The position numbers and the translations under genes were made by a program. A DNA stretch of 64,000 bases from Antilocapra americana (Eukaryota; Chordata; Mammalia; Artiodactyla; Antilocapridae): contig ML662442.1 in NCBI GenBank assembly GCA_007570785.1, positions 36,715,818 through 36,779,817 on the forward strand, read 5' to 3'. The notes below the pieces were generated by a model. The model was not told the DNA's origin, searched no databases, and worked only from the letters and a program-made list of their open reading frames with translations. Within the stretch, counting starts at the first letter, position 1, and each line of letters begins with the position of its first letter. This document shows positions 1-10,229 of the stretch, in pieces.

Positions 1-379
1 GATTTATCAACTTTAGGCAGTTTCTGTTGACTTTCCTAGAAAAGCTGAGCAATTTTGTGACATTTCACTACCTCCTCTTTTCCCTTTTTCCATCTCAAGC
101 TTCAAATTTATTACCTTTGTTGTTTGAAGATTTTTGTGAGTTCTTTTATGACTTTGAACTGTAAACTTAGATATCTTTTTCTTAGTTTGTCAACTTACGT
201 GTTATCTGTGATCTTCCTGATGTGAATGTTAAGGAAAGTAACAAAACTTTTCCTATTCTTTTCTCAGACTCCTGATTTTTAAAATATAATTTTTATAGCT
301 TCCTAGTTGATCCACTGCTTTTTGTCTATGGGTTGATTTTTAAAAGTGAACACTGGAAACCACTCAACAGCTTTAAAGT

Positions 380-1210
380 ATTATGATTATGGAATTTATT
401 GCTGAATTAATTAGCATGCTGAGACCCATAGAGAGGGAAATGTAAACTTGTGTACCAAATAAGTGCTGCTTGCACCAATCTTCCAACTATCAATGCCCAG
501 TGGATCTTCATATTTTGCCCTTTCTTCAAGTCTTTTGGGTCCTACTCAGCTAGCAGTTTTTCTTTATATCCCATGGTTGGTTTTTCTTGAATTGTCTTTT
601 GTTGTTGTTGGTTAGCTGAGGATATCTTTTTAGTTAGCTTTTTCATATAGGATGTGTAGGTTTTTTGAGTTCTTGCATGTCAGATAATGTTTTTTTGTCC
701 TAGTACTTTATTGATTGTTGGGCTGAATATAGAATTCTATTTTAAGAAAAATTCTTTTCCTCAGAACCCAAAAATAAGCTTCATGGCTTTTGGCATTTCT
801 TGTTGCTCATGGGAAGTTTCTTTGTTAGAAACTTGGTTTTCTCCTCTCTTAGGAGTTTTCACTTATCCATGAATTTGAAAGTTTCACCAGAGTCTGTCTA
901 GAATGTGTAGGGTTTTTTTTTTTTTCTTTCCATTTATCTAGCTTTGTTTCTTGTGTCTTTTACAGATTATTTTTTGAATAGATGATCTGTGAACATACCT
1001 TGAATTTCAAAAGTTAATAAGTGGTATACAGTGGCTTTAGTTGCATCTTGCTACCTTCACTCCTTCTCCTTCATTGCCATTTTCCAGTCCTGCTAGTTTC
1101 TTAAGGATCTTTTAAGTGGGCCTTTCTTTTCTTGGGTTTAGGGCAATTTTTATTTCCTGTTATTTTGTTCTTCTCCTTCTGTTTCCTCTTTTGTTCTCTT
1201 CTTCAGATAT
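380..1210 (-). mobile_element. Old L1-like remnant (antisense)
   Basis: T-rich sequence with phrases such as GGGCTGAATATAGAATTCTA near 720-740 and a block about 850-910 that resemble the reverse complement of old mammalian L1 (L1M) 3' regions. Similar text seems to resume after the LTR at 1734-1890. Edges and subfamily are uncertain. Positions 1-380 hold no recognisable element. Confidence 0.4.
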
Positions 1211-1396
1211 GTTTTGTTAGGTAGTTAGAATAGGAAACAAGAGTCCAAAACGGCGGTGGCTAGAAGACAAGGAAGGGAAAAGCCCGAGAAAATAGAACAA
1301 GGAGGGTCCAAGGACCTGAGTGAGAACTGCAGATGGAACAGCACTCCTGTCTAAGCCCAATTTGCATAGGACAGGCCCAGGGGGCAGAAATAAACA

Positions 1397-1404
1397 TATA
1401 AAAG
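1397..1404 (+). promoter_or_regulatory. LTR TATA box
   Basis: TATAAAAG lies about 180 bp into the LTR and about 160 bp upstream of its polyadenylation signal, the normal U3/R spacing. Core promoter activity is inferred from position only. Confidence 0.6.
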
Positions 1405-1562
1405 AGGAGCCAAAGCGCTTTGCTCCAGCGCTCTCTCTGTTTCTCCTGTGCCTCGAAGATGGACTCGCCCTCCCTCTCCCACAAACTTCGGTGTTCTCTT
1501 CATGGCTTTGGATCGGCATGCCCTCATGCTTCGAGGATGAATTCTTCGGCTGTCATCTTCTA

Positions 1563-1568
1563 AATAAA
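1563..1568 (+). terminator. LTR polyadenylation signal
   Basis: AATAAA within the R region of the LTR, in sense with CDK19. It is followed by a tandem repeat of GAGCTGTAACACT and then U5. It could act as a cryptic intronic poly(A) site. Confidence 0.6.
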
Positions 1569-1910
1569 ATAGAGCTGTAACACTGAGCTGTAACACTGAT
1601 TTATTTAAGAGCTATAACATGGTCTGTCCAGATCTGAGAGCTGTGGCCCACCGAGGGCTTCAATGTCCGTCACTCCAAATCTTTGTTGTGACGAGACAAG
1701 AACTGAGGAACGTACCCTCCCGTGACATCTACACTTGCCTGATACCTAAGACCATGTTTATTAAGAAATGTTGACCTTTTATGCTCTATCTTCCCTGTCT
1801 CTTAAATTCATTCTCAAAATTTTCAACTCCTTCTCTCTGTAAGACATTTGAGAAGATTTCCTTAATTTAATCTTCTAGATTACCAATTTGGTGCTCAGTT
1901 GGGGTTCCTA

Positions 1911-2062
1911 TTTTTTTTTTTTATTTTTATGTATTTATTTTTTGGCTGCACTGGGTCTTCATTGCTTCGTGGGCTTTCTCTAGTTGTGGCAAGTGGGGGC
2001 TACTTTCTAGTTGTACTGCGTGAGCTTCTCACCATGGTGGTTTCTGTTGTGGAGCAGCAGAT
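1911..2062 (-). mobile_element. CHR SINE fragment
   Basis: Poly(T), then TTTTTTGGCTGCACTGGGTC and the CTCTAGTTGTGG module typical of an antisense cetartiodactyl CHR SINE. The tRNA-Glu head is missing. The element stops near 2062, where unrelated sequence begins. Confidence 0.75.
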
Positions 2063-2112
2063 CTCTGAAAGGGAAAAGGGACTACTAGAAAGGTTAGTGA
2101 GCAAGGACTGAC

Positions 2113-2222
2113 ACTTATTTTTTGGCCTCGCCACATGGCTTGTGGAATCTTAGTTCCCTGACAAGGGATTAAACCTGGTCCCTCAACAGAGAAAGTGTGG
2201 AGTCCTAACCACTGAACAGCTA
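2113..2222 (-). mobile_element. Short CHR-type SINE
   Basis: TTTTTTGGCCTCGCCACATGG, then a degenerate tRNA-Glu-like head (GGGATTAAACCTGGTCCCTC, then CCTAACCACTGAAC), all antisense. It is a second SINE, separate from the fragment at 1911-2062. Confidence 0.7.
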
Positions 2223-2621
2223 AATAATTCCCAAGAGGAACATTTTGAAGTCATGTAGTAGTAATTTCTCAATAACATTCATCTCTGTATGTGTTCATCC
2301 ATCAATCTGTTCTCTATCCAAGTTTCCTTCTGTCCAGTCTTCACCTACCTGTCTTTTAGCCATCTGTCCATTATCTCTTTTCACTAGTTTTCCACTTTTC
2401 TGGCTTTCCATTCATTTATCCACCCTTGACTGTTTATTGTTTGATTCCTTTCCATGAGCCAAGTATTATGCCATAGGTAATGAGGATATAAGAGTAAATG
2501 AGATGTAATCTCTGATTGCAAAGACTGAAACTGGATGTATTCATAATAATTTATTAATAGTTGACTGTGGGAATGAAATTTGGGTTGAGAGGAAGACATC
2601 TGAAAAGAGATGTGAGAGATG

Positions 2622-2774
2622 AGTGTTTGATCCCTGGGTCAGAAAGATTCCCTGTTGAAGGGCATGGCAACCCACCCCAGTATTCTTGCCTGGAGAATCC
2701 CATAAACAGAGCAGCCTGGTGAGCTACAGTCCGTGGGGTCCAAGGAGTCGGACACGACTGAAGTAACAGCGCAC
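2622..2774 (+). mobile_element. Bov-tA SINE (5' truncated)
   Basis: It reads GATCCCTGGGTCAG, the AGTATTCTTGCCTGGAGAAT module and finally GAGTCGGACACGACTGA in sense. The 5' tRNA part is missing. The 3' tail abuts the LTR at 2775. Confidence 0.9.
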
Positions 2775-3267
2775 TGTGGGGAGAGAGCAAATTAGCCACA
2801 GTGGCATGGTCAGGCTCTCTTGCCCCACAGCCTCTTGCTCTTGCCCCATGTTTTGTAAATGAGTGTGTAACAGCTGAGATCCTTTACAGCACTGTGCATG
2901 TGTGTCTTGAGGTACTTGCTTGGTCACAGGCTACTTTGTGCTGTATACATACTTGAGCTCCACCTAGAAAGCGGCGGCATTAACTACTGTGTCAACCTTC
3001 CGTTGGGTCAGCCGTGAGAGGAGCGACTACAGCGTGTCTAGTGCTGTGGCTGCTGTGTCAGCCAGGGGAGAGCCCTGTTACGGCCGCTGTGCCTGCCAGG
3101 AGAGAGGTTGTGTCGTGTTAGGTTATGCTACGGTTGCTGCATCTGCCAGAAGAGAAAAAATGTGTCTGCAGTTCCTACAGCTCCTCGAGTCTTCTTCCAG
3201 CCTCTTAGCTCGAGCCTTGCCTATCTGGATTCAGCGAACATTGTGCACAGTGAGACACAGCAAGGCA
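2775..3267 (+). mobile_element. ERV LTR followed by a primer-binding-site-like stretch
   Basis: The block runs from TGTGGGG to GGCA. It is unusually GC- and CpG-rich for this window, especially 2970-3200, with repeated GCC/CAG-rich modules (GTGTCAGCC, GCCTGCCAG). Directly after the terminal CA comes GT and then TGGTGTCACGAACAGG (3270-3285), which looks like a primer-binding site. This suggests an LTR plus a few bases of internal region from a truncated provirus. Only about 30-130 bp of possible internal sequence follows. Family assignment is tentative (ruminant ERV class II). Confidence 0.68.
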
Positions 3268-3529
3268 GTTGGTGTCACGAACAGGATGAAGAGCGATACA
3301 CACACATACTCTTATATTATTTGAAAAATATCTACATATGTTTATTTTACTGTGTGTGTACTATCTATTCTAAAAAGTAAAACATTTAAGAAATAGTGTA
3401 TACACTTTTATTGCTGGAAAAAGGCAAGTATCTTTTAAAAACAAAGCAGGTTTTATTTTCTTTTAAAAGTCAATGTGTTAACAGAAACCCTGAATGTGTT
3501 CATTAAAGAAAAGTTGAGGGGGGCGATTC

Positions 3530-3724
3530 ATTAGAAGTTTGGTATTAATATATACCGGCTACTATATATATATAAAATAGATAACTGACATACCTACTGT
3601 ATAGAACAGAGAACCATAATCAGTGTCTGATAATAATCTGTAATGGAAAGAAATCCAAAAAAGAAAAAATATAACTCAATCACTTTGCTGTTCACCTGAA
3701 GCATTGTAAATTAACTATATTTTC
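3530..3724 (+). mobile_element. L1 3' UTR fragment
   Basis: It contains ATAACTGACATACCTACTGT, ATAGAACAGAG, GAAAGAAATCCAAAAAAG and TCACTTTGCTGTTCACCTGA, the recognisable sense-strand end of ruminant/artiodactyl L1. No ORF2 remains. Confidence 0.75.
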
Positions 3725-3725
3725 A

Positions 3726-3958
3726 TTTGTTTGTTTGTTTTTGGCTGCACTGGGTTTCCGGTGCTGTGGAGCTTTTCTCTAGTTGCAACACGCTGGGACT
3801 GCTCTCGAGTTGTGGTGCCTGGGCTTTTCTTGCTGCAGAACTCAGGCTCTAGATACATGGGTCAGTAGTGGTGGTGCACAGGCTCTAGAGCACAGGCTCG
3901 GTAGTCGAAGTAAATGGGCTTAGCTGCCCCATGGCATGTGGAATCTTCCCCAGCCAGG
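3726..3958 (-). mobile_element. CHR SINE (antisense)
   Basis: TTTTTGGCTGCACTGGGTTT, GTTGTGGTGCCTGGGCTTT and GGCATGTGGAATCTTCCCCA in the order of an inverted CHR element. It stops at about 3958, before the tRNA head would be complete. Confidence 0.85.
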
Positions 3959-4000
3959 TATACAGGTAATACAGATATACAGCTAAGTGATTCAGTTACA

Positions 4001-4220
4001 CATATGTGCTTAGTCACTCAGTCGTGTCCGACTCTTTGCGATACCATGGACTGTAGCCCACCAGGCTCCTCTGTCCCTGGGATTTTTCAGGCAAGAATAC
4101 TGGAGTGGGTTGCCGTGTCCTCCTCCAGGGGCTCTTCCCTAGCCAGGGATTGAACCTGCATCTCCTGTGTCTCCTGCATTGCAGATGGATCCTTTACCCA
4201 CTGAACCATTAGGGGAGCCC
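4001..4220 (-). mobile_element. Bov-tA SINE, left arm of an inverted pair
   Basis: Full-length antisense element from TGCTTAGTCACTCAGTCGTG to ATTAGGGGAGCCCC. The spacer to the next SINE is about 11 bp and may be the target-site duplication between them (TTATTTGCACATA at 4219-4231, resembling the sequence after 4431). Confidence 0.93.
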
Positions 4221-4231
4221 CTTATTTGCAC

Positions 4232-4431
4232 ATAACTTCCCTGGTGGCTCAGACAGTAAAGCGTCTGCCTACAATGCAGGATACCTGGGTTCAGTCTCTG
4301 GGTTGGGAAGATCTGCTGGAGAAGGAAGTGGCAACCCACTCCAGTATTCTTGCCTGTAAAACCCCATGAATGGTGGAACCTGGTAGGCTCCAGTCCATGG
4401 GATTGCAAAGAGTTGGACACGACTGAGCAAC
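4232..4431 (+). mobile_element. Bov-tA SINE, right arm of an inverted pair
   Basis: Full-length sense element from ACTTCCCTGGTGGCTCAGAC to GAGTTGGACACGACTGAGCA. It sits head to head with the element at 4001-4220. Confidence 0.93.
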
Positions 4432-5045
4432 TTCACTCTCACTTTCATTTATACATATATTCATTTTTAAGATTATTTTCTCATATAGGTTATCACGATA
4501 TTTGGTAAAGTTCCCTGTATTATACACTAAGCCCTTATTGGTTATTTGTCTTATATATAGTGGCATGTATGTGTTCATCCCGAGCTCCTGATTTATCTAT
4601 CCCTCCCCACCATGTTTCCCCTTTGGTAACCGTAAATTTGTTTTCAATGTCTATAAGTCTGCTTCTGTTTAGTAAGTTCATTTGCATCTTTTTAAAAATT
4701 AGATTCCACATTTGAGTGGTATATATGATATTTGTCTTTCTCTGTCTGACTTCACTTAGTGTGATAATCTCTAGGTCCATCCATGTTGCTTCAAGTGGCA
4801 TTATTTCATTGTTTTTGATAGCTGAGTAACATTACATTGTATCTGTTATACCACATTTTCTTTATCCATTTGTCAGCCAAGGGAAACTTTGGTTGTTTCC
4901 ATGACTTGGTTGTTGTAAATAACACTGCAGTGAACATGGTGGTACAGGATATCTCTTTGCGATAGTGATTTTGTTTCCTTTGGATATATACCTAGAAGTG
5001 GGATTTTTGGATAATCTGGTAGTTCTGTTTTTGATTTTTAAAAAA

Positions 5046-5361
5046 ATTATTTATATTTGGCTGCGCTGGGTCTTTGTTGTTGGGTGTGGTTTTCTCTAGT
5101 TCTGGCTAGCAGGGGCTGCTCTCTAGTTGGGGTGCATGGGCTGCTCATTTGTGGTGGCTTCTTTTGTTGCAGAGCATGGGCTCTCGGGCGTGTGGGCTTC
5201 AGTAGTTGTGGGTGCCGGGCTCTGGAGCACAGGCTTTATAGCTGTGGCACATGGGCTTAGTTGCTCCAAGGCACGTAGGGGATCTTCCTGGATCAGAGAT
5301 TGAACCCATGTCTCCTGTATTGGCAGGCAGGTTCTTGACCACTGAGCCACCAGAGAAGCCC
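5046..5361 (-). mobile_element. CHR SINE (antisense, near full length)
   Basis: T-rich start, TTTGGCTGCGCTGGGTCTTT, the GAGCATGGGCTCTCGGGCG module, and a tRNA-Glu head ending CCACCAGAGAAGCC. It interrupts antisense L1, and the L1 phrase CTGTTTTT appears on both sides, as expected for a target-site duplication. Confidence 0.9.
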
Positions 5362-5480
5362 TGTTTTTAATTTTTTGAGAAACCTTCAAACTGAAATTGT
5401 TAGGTAGGTATCTCTTTGGAGCTGGCGGTGCCATGAACAAATTACTAAGATACCTAGAGCACTATGATTGAGGTTGGGAT

Positions 5481-7181
5481 CCTCTGACTTAAGGTATGAT
5501 TAATGTTTCTACATATTATCAAATTTCCTTCAAAGACTTGATTTTGGGTGAATGTCTGTGTTCATCTATCATGTGGCTGTATAATGTTTTAGTTATCACT
5601 TTCTAATTATTGAATATTTAAGTTCTTTCTAGTATTTTGATAATACAAATAATAGTAATGTTTTCATACATAAATCTTAATCCATATATCTGATTCTTTT
5701 TTTTTTAAGAGTCAAAAGGCCTAAGTGTTCTAAGGCTCTTAATACATCTATTTCTTTTTTTAATAGGGAAAGAGAACAAATACACTGAGATGTTCCAGGG
5801 ATCCTCTGAAAATCTCAAAGTTAGTTGGAGGTCAAAAATGCTTCATTTAGAATTCAGTTTTGGGGAATTTGTCAAAATATCAAAGGCTTTGAACACTTGA
5901 CTAAAAATGATTCAGGTCATTATGAAATAATAATTATCCATTTAATGCAAGTGACAGTTAAGGATTTTCAAGGGCAAATATAGAGGACTGCATAGTTCTG
6001 AGCAAAACTTGAATATCAAGAAGAACTAGGTTTGCTAATTAATCAAAGACGTGATAAAGATAACATGAGACACAGGAAATTATCTTGATAAAACACAAAA
6101 TGGTTACTTTCTGGACAGATTACATAGAAAGGAAAAACCTTCACAGTAGCTTATCAAGAGTGATCCTTAGTACAATGAAACTTTGCCTTTTTAGCAAATG
6201 AAGATTAAGTTTTAGTTTTATAAGAAGTACAGTATTGGTATTAAAACTTATTTTTAAAACTCTTATAATTGCAGTTCAGTTTAGCCAGCTTGATCACACA
6301 AGATTCCTGTTCTCCCTTCTTACTTCCCTATCTCTCTCCTCAACTTTCTTTGTCTGTAGTTTGTCTCTTATTTTCCTCTTTCCCATACTGAAATAACCTT
6401 CTTTACTTTAGGACAACATTACCTTCTTTTCCCTTAACAAAAATTCATCTCTATTTTTCATGTGTTTTCTTTTTCAAAACACACATCCTACTTGCCTTGC
6501 ATATAGAGATATTTCTCTTATTTCTAGTTATTTTAAATTATTTATATTTTTAATTCTTAAAAATTAAGGTTTTTTAATTCTTAAAAATCAGATTTCTAGT
6601 TAAAATGAAGTAAACAGTTGTGAACTTTTACTGGCAAATTTGTGAATACATTTCATAGTTTCTTAAGCATATTTCTCATATCAAATTTTACAGTGTGGCA
6701 CAAAATATGTTTAATAGAAGACCCAATATTTTTAGTTCCTTTGTAAAAGGAAGCCCAAAGTAGGTAAAGCTGTGTTCAGTAATTAATGTTTTAGTATTTT
6801 ATCTTCTTTGGGAATGATCTAGATAGTCAATTAATAGCCATCATATAACTTATCTCAATATAACTTTAAGGTTTCAAGTAACCAAAAAGATTTATTTTTA
6901 AGTACACATACCATAAAGCACAATTATTGTTTAAAAGTTTACTTATAAAGCTTATCTTAGATCTGTTTATGTCTCTTGTTCTTAACAATTATGTTTAGAT
7001 TACTCATGAGACTTGCATAAGACATTAATAGCTAATGATCATCTTAAGTTGATAGATTCTTGTTGCTTCTGTAACAGAGATAGCATGAACTTGACTTTTG
7101 ATAAATCTTGGTAGAGTAGGTTTTATATTTAATGTTGCTAACTCTAAGATCTTGCCAGTATGAATTAAACCAACAAACTTA
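5481..7181. other. Unassigned AT-rich intron
   Basis: I see no coding frame, RNA gene or confident repeat. There are short homopolymers and direct fragments such as TTTTTAATTCTTAAAAAT repeated near 6540-6590. Confidence 0.6.
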
Positions 7182-7194
7182 CACTGGCTTTTTA

Positions 7195-7510
7195 AAAAAT
7201 TTTTATTTATTTATTTTTGGCTGTGCTGGGTCTTTGCTGCTGCTCAGGCTCTTCTCTAGTTGTGGAGAGTAGAGGCTACTCTCTAGTTATATGGGCTTTT
7301 CATTGCGATGACACCTCTTGTGTAACACAGGCTCTAGGGTGCGTGGGCTCAGGAGTTGTGGCTCCCAGCCTCTAGAGCACAGGCTCATTATTGTGGCACA
7401 GGGGCTGAGTAGCTCTGAGGCATGTAGGGTCTTCCTGCATCAGGGAGCCAGCCCATGTCTCCTGCATTGGCAGATGGATTCTTTATCACTGAGCCACCAG
7501 GGAAGCCCTG
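7195..7510 (-). mobile_element. CHR SINE with perfect 13-bp target-site duplication
   Basis: Antisense CHR from TTTTTGGCTGTGCTGGGTCT to CCACCAGGGAAGCC. The 13-bp direct repeat CACTGGCTTTTTA flanks it at 7182-7194 and 7511-7523. Confidence 0.95.
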
Positions 7511-8099
7511 CACTGGCTTTTTATTTACCAAAGGTTCATCCTGGATCACATGAACTTGTGAAAAAATGAGTTTTTGTATTTCTGACAGTATACTTATTTT
7601 ATATAGCACTTGTTTGTTTTTAAGCCAGTTAAATCTTCACAAATGAATTTTAGCAGTATCATCTGAAGATAAGAAAATACCACACACATAGACATTCATA
7701 AACATTTAGACTGCAAACCTTACAGTTTCTGTTCCAACATTTTAGCTATGAGATAGGTATGATAATGCAGAAATCAAAGTTAATAAAAGAACAGTTGGGT
7801 CCATACTGTGTTTCTGGTAGATGGGATGAATTAAGGCTACCTGTTCAGAAGCTTGCACTTTTTACTAACATGGACACAATTTTTCATTCACTTGGTTTTC
7901 AGATAACCTTCCATTCCCCTTTTTTTCTTTACTTCTGGTAAGAACTACCTCTTTGAAGTTTTCATTTCAAAGACAGGACCTTCAGTTTCCAGAGAAAACC
8001 GGGAAGAACATCTATATCTCAAAAGCACAGAGAAAGAATGAAAGTTCCTCCTAAACAGACTTTTGGTTCCTAAGGGGAATTTTAATAATAAACTATAAG

Positions 8100-8828
8100 C
8101 TTCCTGATGAAGATGAAAGAAGAGAGTGAAAAAGCTGGCTTAAAGCTCAACATTAAAAAAACTAAGATCATGGCATCTGGTCCCTTCACTTTATGGCAAA
8201 TAGATGGAGAAAGAATGGAAACAGTGATGGATTTTATTTTCTTGGGCTCTAAAATCACCGTGGATTGTGCCTGCAGCCTTGAAATTAAAAGATGCTTGCC
8301 CCTTGGGAAAAAAGCAGTGACAAACATAGACAGCATATTAAAAAGCAGAGACATCACTTTGCTGACCAAGGTCTGTCTAGTCAAAGCTATGGTTGTTCCA
8401 GTAGTCATGTATGGATATGAGAGTTGGATCATAAAGAAGGCTGAGTGCTGAAGAATTGATACTTTTGAACTGTGGTGCTGGGGAAGACTCTTGACAATCT
8501 CTTGGACTGCAAGGAGATCAAACCAGTCAATCCTAAAGGAAATCAACCCTGAATATTCATTGGAAAGACAGATGTTGAAGTTTAAGCTCTTAATACTTTG
8601 GCCACCTTATGCAAAGAGCTGACTCATTTGGAAAAAAACCCTGATGTTGGGAAAGATCGAAGGCAGGAGGAGAAGGGATGACAGAGAATGAGATGGCTGG
8701 ATGGCATCACCGATTCAATGAACATGAGTTTGAGCAAACTTCAGGAGACAGTGAAGGTCAGGGAAGCCTGCCATGTTGCAGTCCATGGGGCTGCCAGGAG
8801 TCAGACGCTATGGAGCGATTGAACGGCA
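8100..8828 (+). mobile_element. BovB LINE 3' fragment
   Basis: Sense BovB, 5' truncated. It runs from AAAGAAGAGAGTGAAAAAGC through the PVVMYG and IKKAEC coding motifs to GAGCGATTGAACGGCAG. It corresponds to the C-terminal third of the BovB ORF plus its 3' end. Confidence 0.95.
8107..8451 (+). pseudogene. BovB RT C-terminal ORF remnant
   Basis: 114 codons of the region downstream of the YADD motif of an RTE-clade reverse transcriptase, with LKLNI, DFIFLGSKI and SRDITL motifs. It ends at a TGA in the AEC context where intact copies continue. It has no catalytic residues and is a dead 5'-truncated copy. Confidence 0.88.
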
Positions 8829-8980
8829 GAAGTCTTTTTAGATGAATAGGGGAGGTTTGGAGATTTGATAAAAGGTATACTTTGAATTTCTTCTTGAGCT
8901 GCATTTTCTGTTCCTGTAAAGACTCGATTTATAAGATGAGGATAGTTAACTTTTTAATTCCTTGAAGAGTTAAAGAGAGA

Positions 8981-9162
8981 AAGAGAAGTCGTTCAGTCGT
9001 GTCCAACTCTTTGCAACCCCATGGACTGTAGCCCACCAGGCTCCTCCATCCATGGAATTTTCTAGGCAAGAGTACTGGAGTGGGTTGCCATTTCCTTCTC
9101 CAGGGGATCTTCCTGATCCAGGGATCAAAGCCGGGTCTCCTGCATTGTGGGCAGACGCTTCA
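8981..9162 (-). mobile_element. Bov-tA SINE (antisense)
   Basis: From GTCGTTCAGTCGTGTCCAAC to GGGCAGACGCTTC. The direct repeat AAGAGTTAA lies on both sides (about 8966-8974 and 9162-9170) and marks the insertion. Confidence 0.92.
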
Positions 9163-9170
9163 AGAGTTAA

Positions 9171-10164
9171 GTTGCAACCGAAATGACTTCAAAAAGCTGA
9201 CCCATCCATCTGTCTGTCTTTTCAGTTTGCTTCATTTTGTCAGAGAGACGATCTTCAGCTAAGATAGCAATCAAAAGATTCCTGTGTTCTAGATCTAGGC
9301 CTGTCTGTCTGTGGAATATTTCCTACTCCTCTGGGTCCACAGTTTCATTTCATGTTAGCTTAGGGGAGAAGGCCTAAAGTTTCTGTCAGGCTTTGAGTAT
9401 CAGCTTATAGTTTGGCCAACTTCTGACCAGAGAGCTACTTAAAAAAAAAAATCCTTTCAAATGTCTTTACCTGTTTTCAGTCGAGATAAACAGTAAATAT
9501 TCCTGGCAGTGTTGGACAACCTCTTAGACTCGAGGCATCTCCAAAGAGGCTGCAAAATACACTATCTTCTCAAGACCCTGAGTCACTCCCAAAGATAGCC
9601 AGAAGAAAGAATGAAAGACTCATACAATTCTCAGGACCCAGAAAGACATACAGGAAGGCAATAACTGTCTCTAGGAGAGGAAGGATTAATAACCAGTGGG
9701 TCTGGATTTGGAAAATAAAGGATGACATTAAATTTTACCTCTCTCAACTGGGCACTAGAAACATGTGTTCAAGAGAGGTGATTCCGGCAAGAATTCTCCT
9801 CCTTTGCCAGCTTCTGACAATTTTCCCGGGATCACATTTGTAGGCTTCAGAGTGGAGGTGAAAGTAAAGCGTGTACCTTTGATGTCTACCTGAATTAGGC
9901 AAGGTTTTTCATTAACTTTAGTTTCCCACTGGCTGTTTAAGGGAACAAGCAGAAAATCTCTCAGAGTCTTGTCAACCCTGAGAGAGGCCCAGCTGGGGGC
10001 CCTCCTTTGAGGGTAAATATGGGGGTGTTCACAAGGCAATTTATTGGGAGACTTCTGTTTATGGTCTTGTAGTCTCTTCAGAGTGGAAAGATGATTTAGA
10101 CAGAGGATTAATTAGTTGAACGAGTGCTCAAGTAGAGTAGGATAGAGGGGACAGTGGAAGTCAT
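9171..10164. other. Unassigned intron, possible decayed element
   Basis: No host exon recognised. An antisense open frame at 10039-9755 is rich in basic residues and resembles no host protein I know. It might be part of an old ERV gag-pro remnant extending to about 11300, but I see no diagnostic motif (no zinc knuckle, no DTG). Confidence 0.3.
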
Positions 10165-10175
10165 GTCAGTCTTGT

Positions 10176-10218
10176 GGTAGTGGTTCAGTTGCTAAGTCGT
10201 GTCCTGCTCTTTGTGACA
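10176..10218 (-). mobile_element. 43-bp SINE tail insertion with 11-bp target-site duplication
   Basis: GTTCAGTTGCTAAGTCGTGT is the antisense 3' end of a Bov-tA/BovB-type element. It is flanked by perfect 11-bp repeats GTCAGTCTTGT at 10165-10175 and 10219-10229, showing a real, extremely 5'-truncated retroinsertion. Confidence 0.85.
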
Positions 10219-10229
10219 GTCAGTCTTGT

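Larger units (their letters stand above)
1215..1733 (+). mobile_element. Solo ERV LTR, ruminant BTLTR1-like
   Basis: A 519-bp block, GC-richer than its surroundings, begins TGTTAG and ends TACA. It has the order of a retroviral LTR in the + direction: TATA box at 1397-1404, GC-rich R region with a CTCTCTCTGT tract, AATAAA at 1563-1568, then U5 text (GAGCTGTGGCCCACCGAGGG) that I associate with ruminant class II LTRs. No internal gag or pol follows, so it is a solo LTR. No target-site duplication could be read, so the edges are provisional. It has the same orientation as CDK19. Confidence 0.82.
3968..5480 (-). mobile_element. Antisense L1 3' end split by three SINEs
   Basis: Reverse-strand L1 3' UTR and ORF2 end. 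The pieces are 3968-4000, 4440-5045 and 5362-5480, and they join logically when the SINEs at 4001-4220, 4232-4431 and 5046-5361 are removed. The minus-strand reading at 4801-4535 contains EATWMDLEIITLSEVRQ, which matches the C-terminal part of L1 ORF2p. Confidence 0.82.

Noticed and set aside
1200..3300. CpG-island promoter or CDK19 exon 1
   Set aside because: The GC-rich stretches at 1215-1733 and 2970-3200 have LTR structure, and no frame encodes the expected kinase glycine-rich loop upstream of exon 2.
3970..4231. tRNA gene in the SINE heads
   Set aside because: The tRNA-Glu similarity comes from SINE ancestry. The heads are degenerate, lack a full cloverleaf and are followed by BovA bodies.
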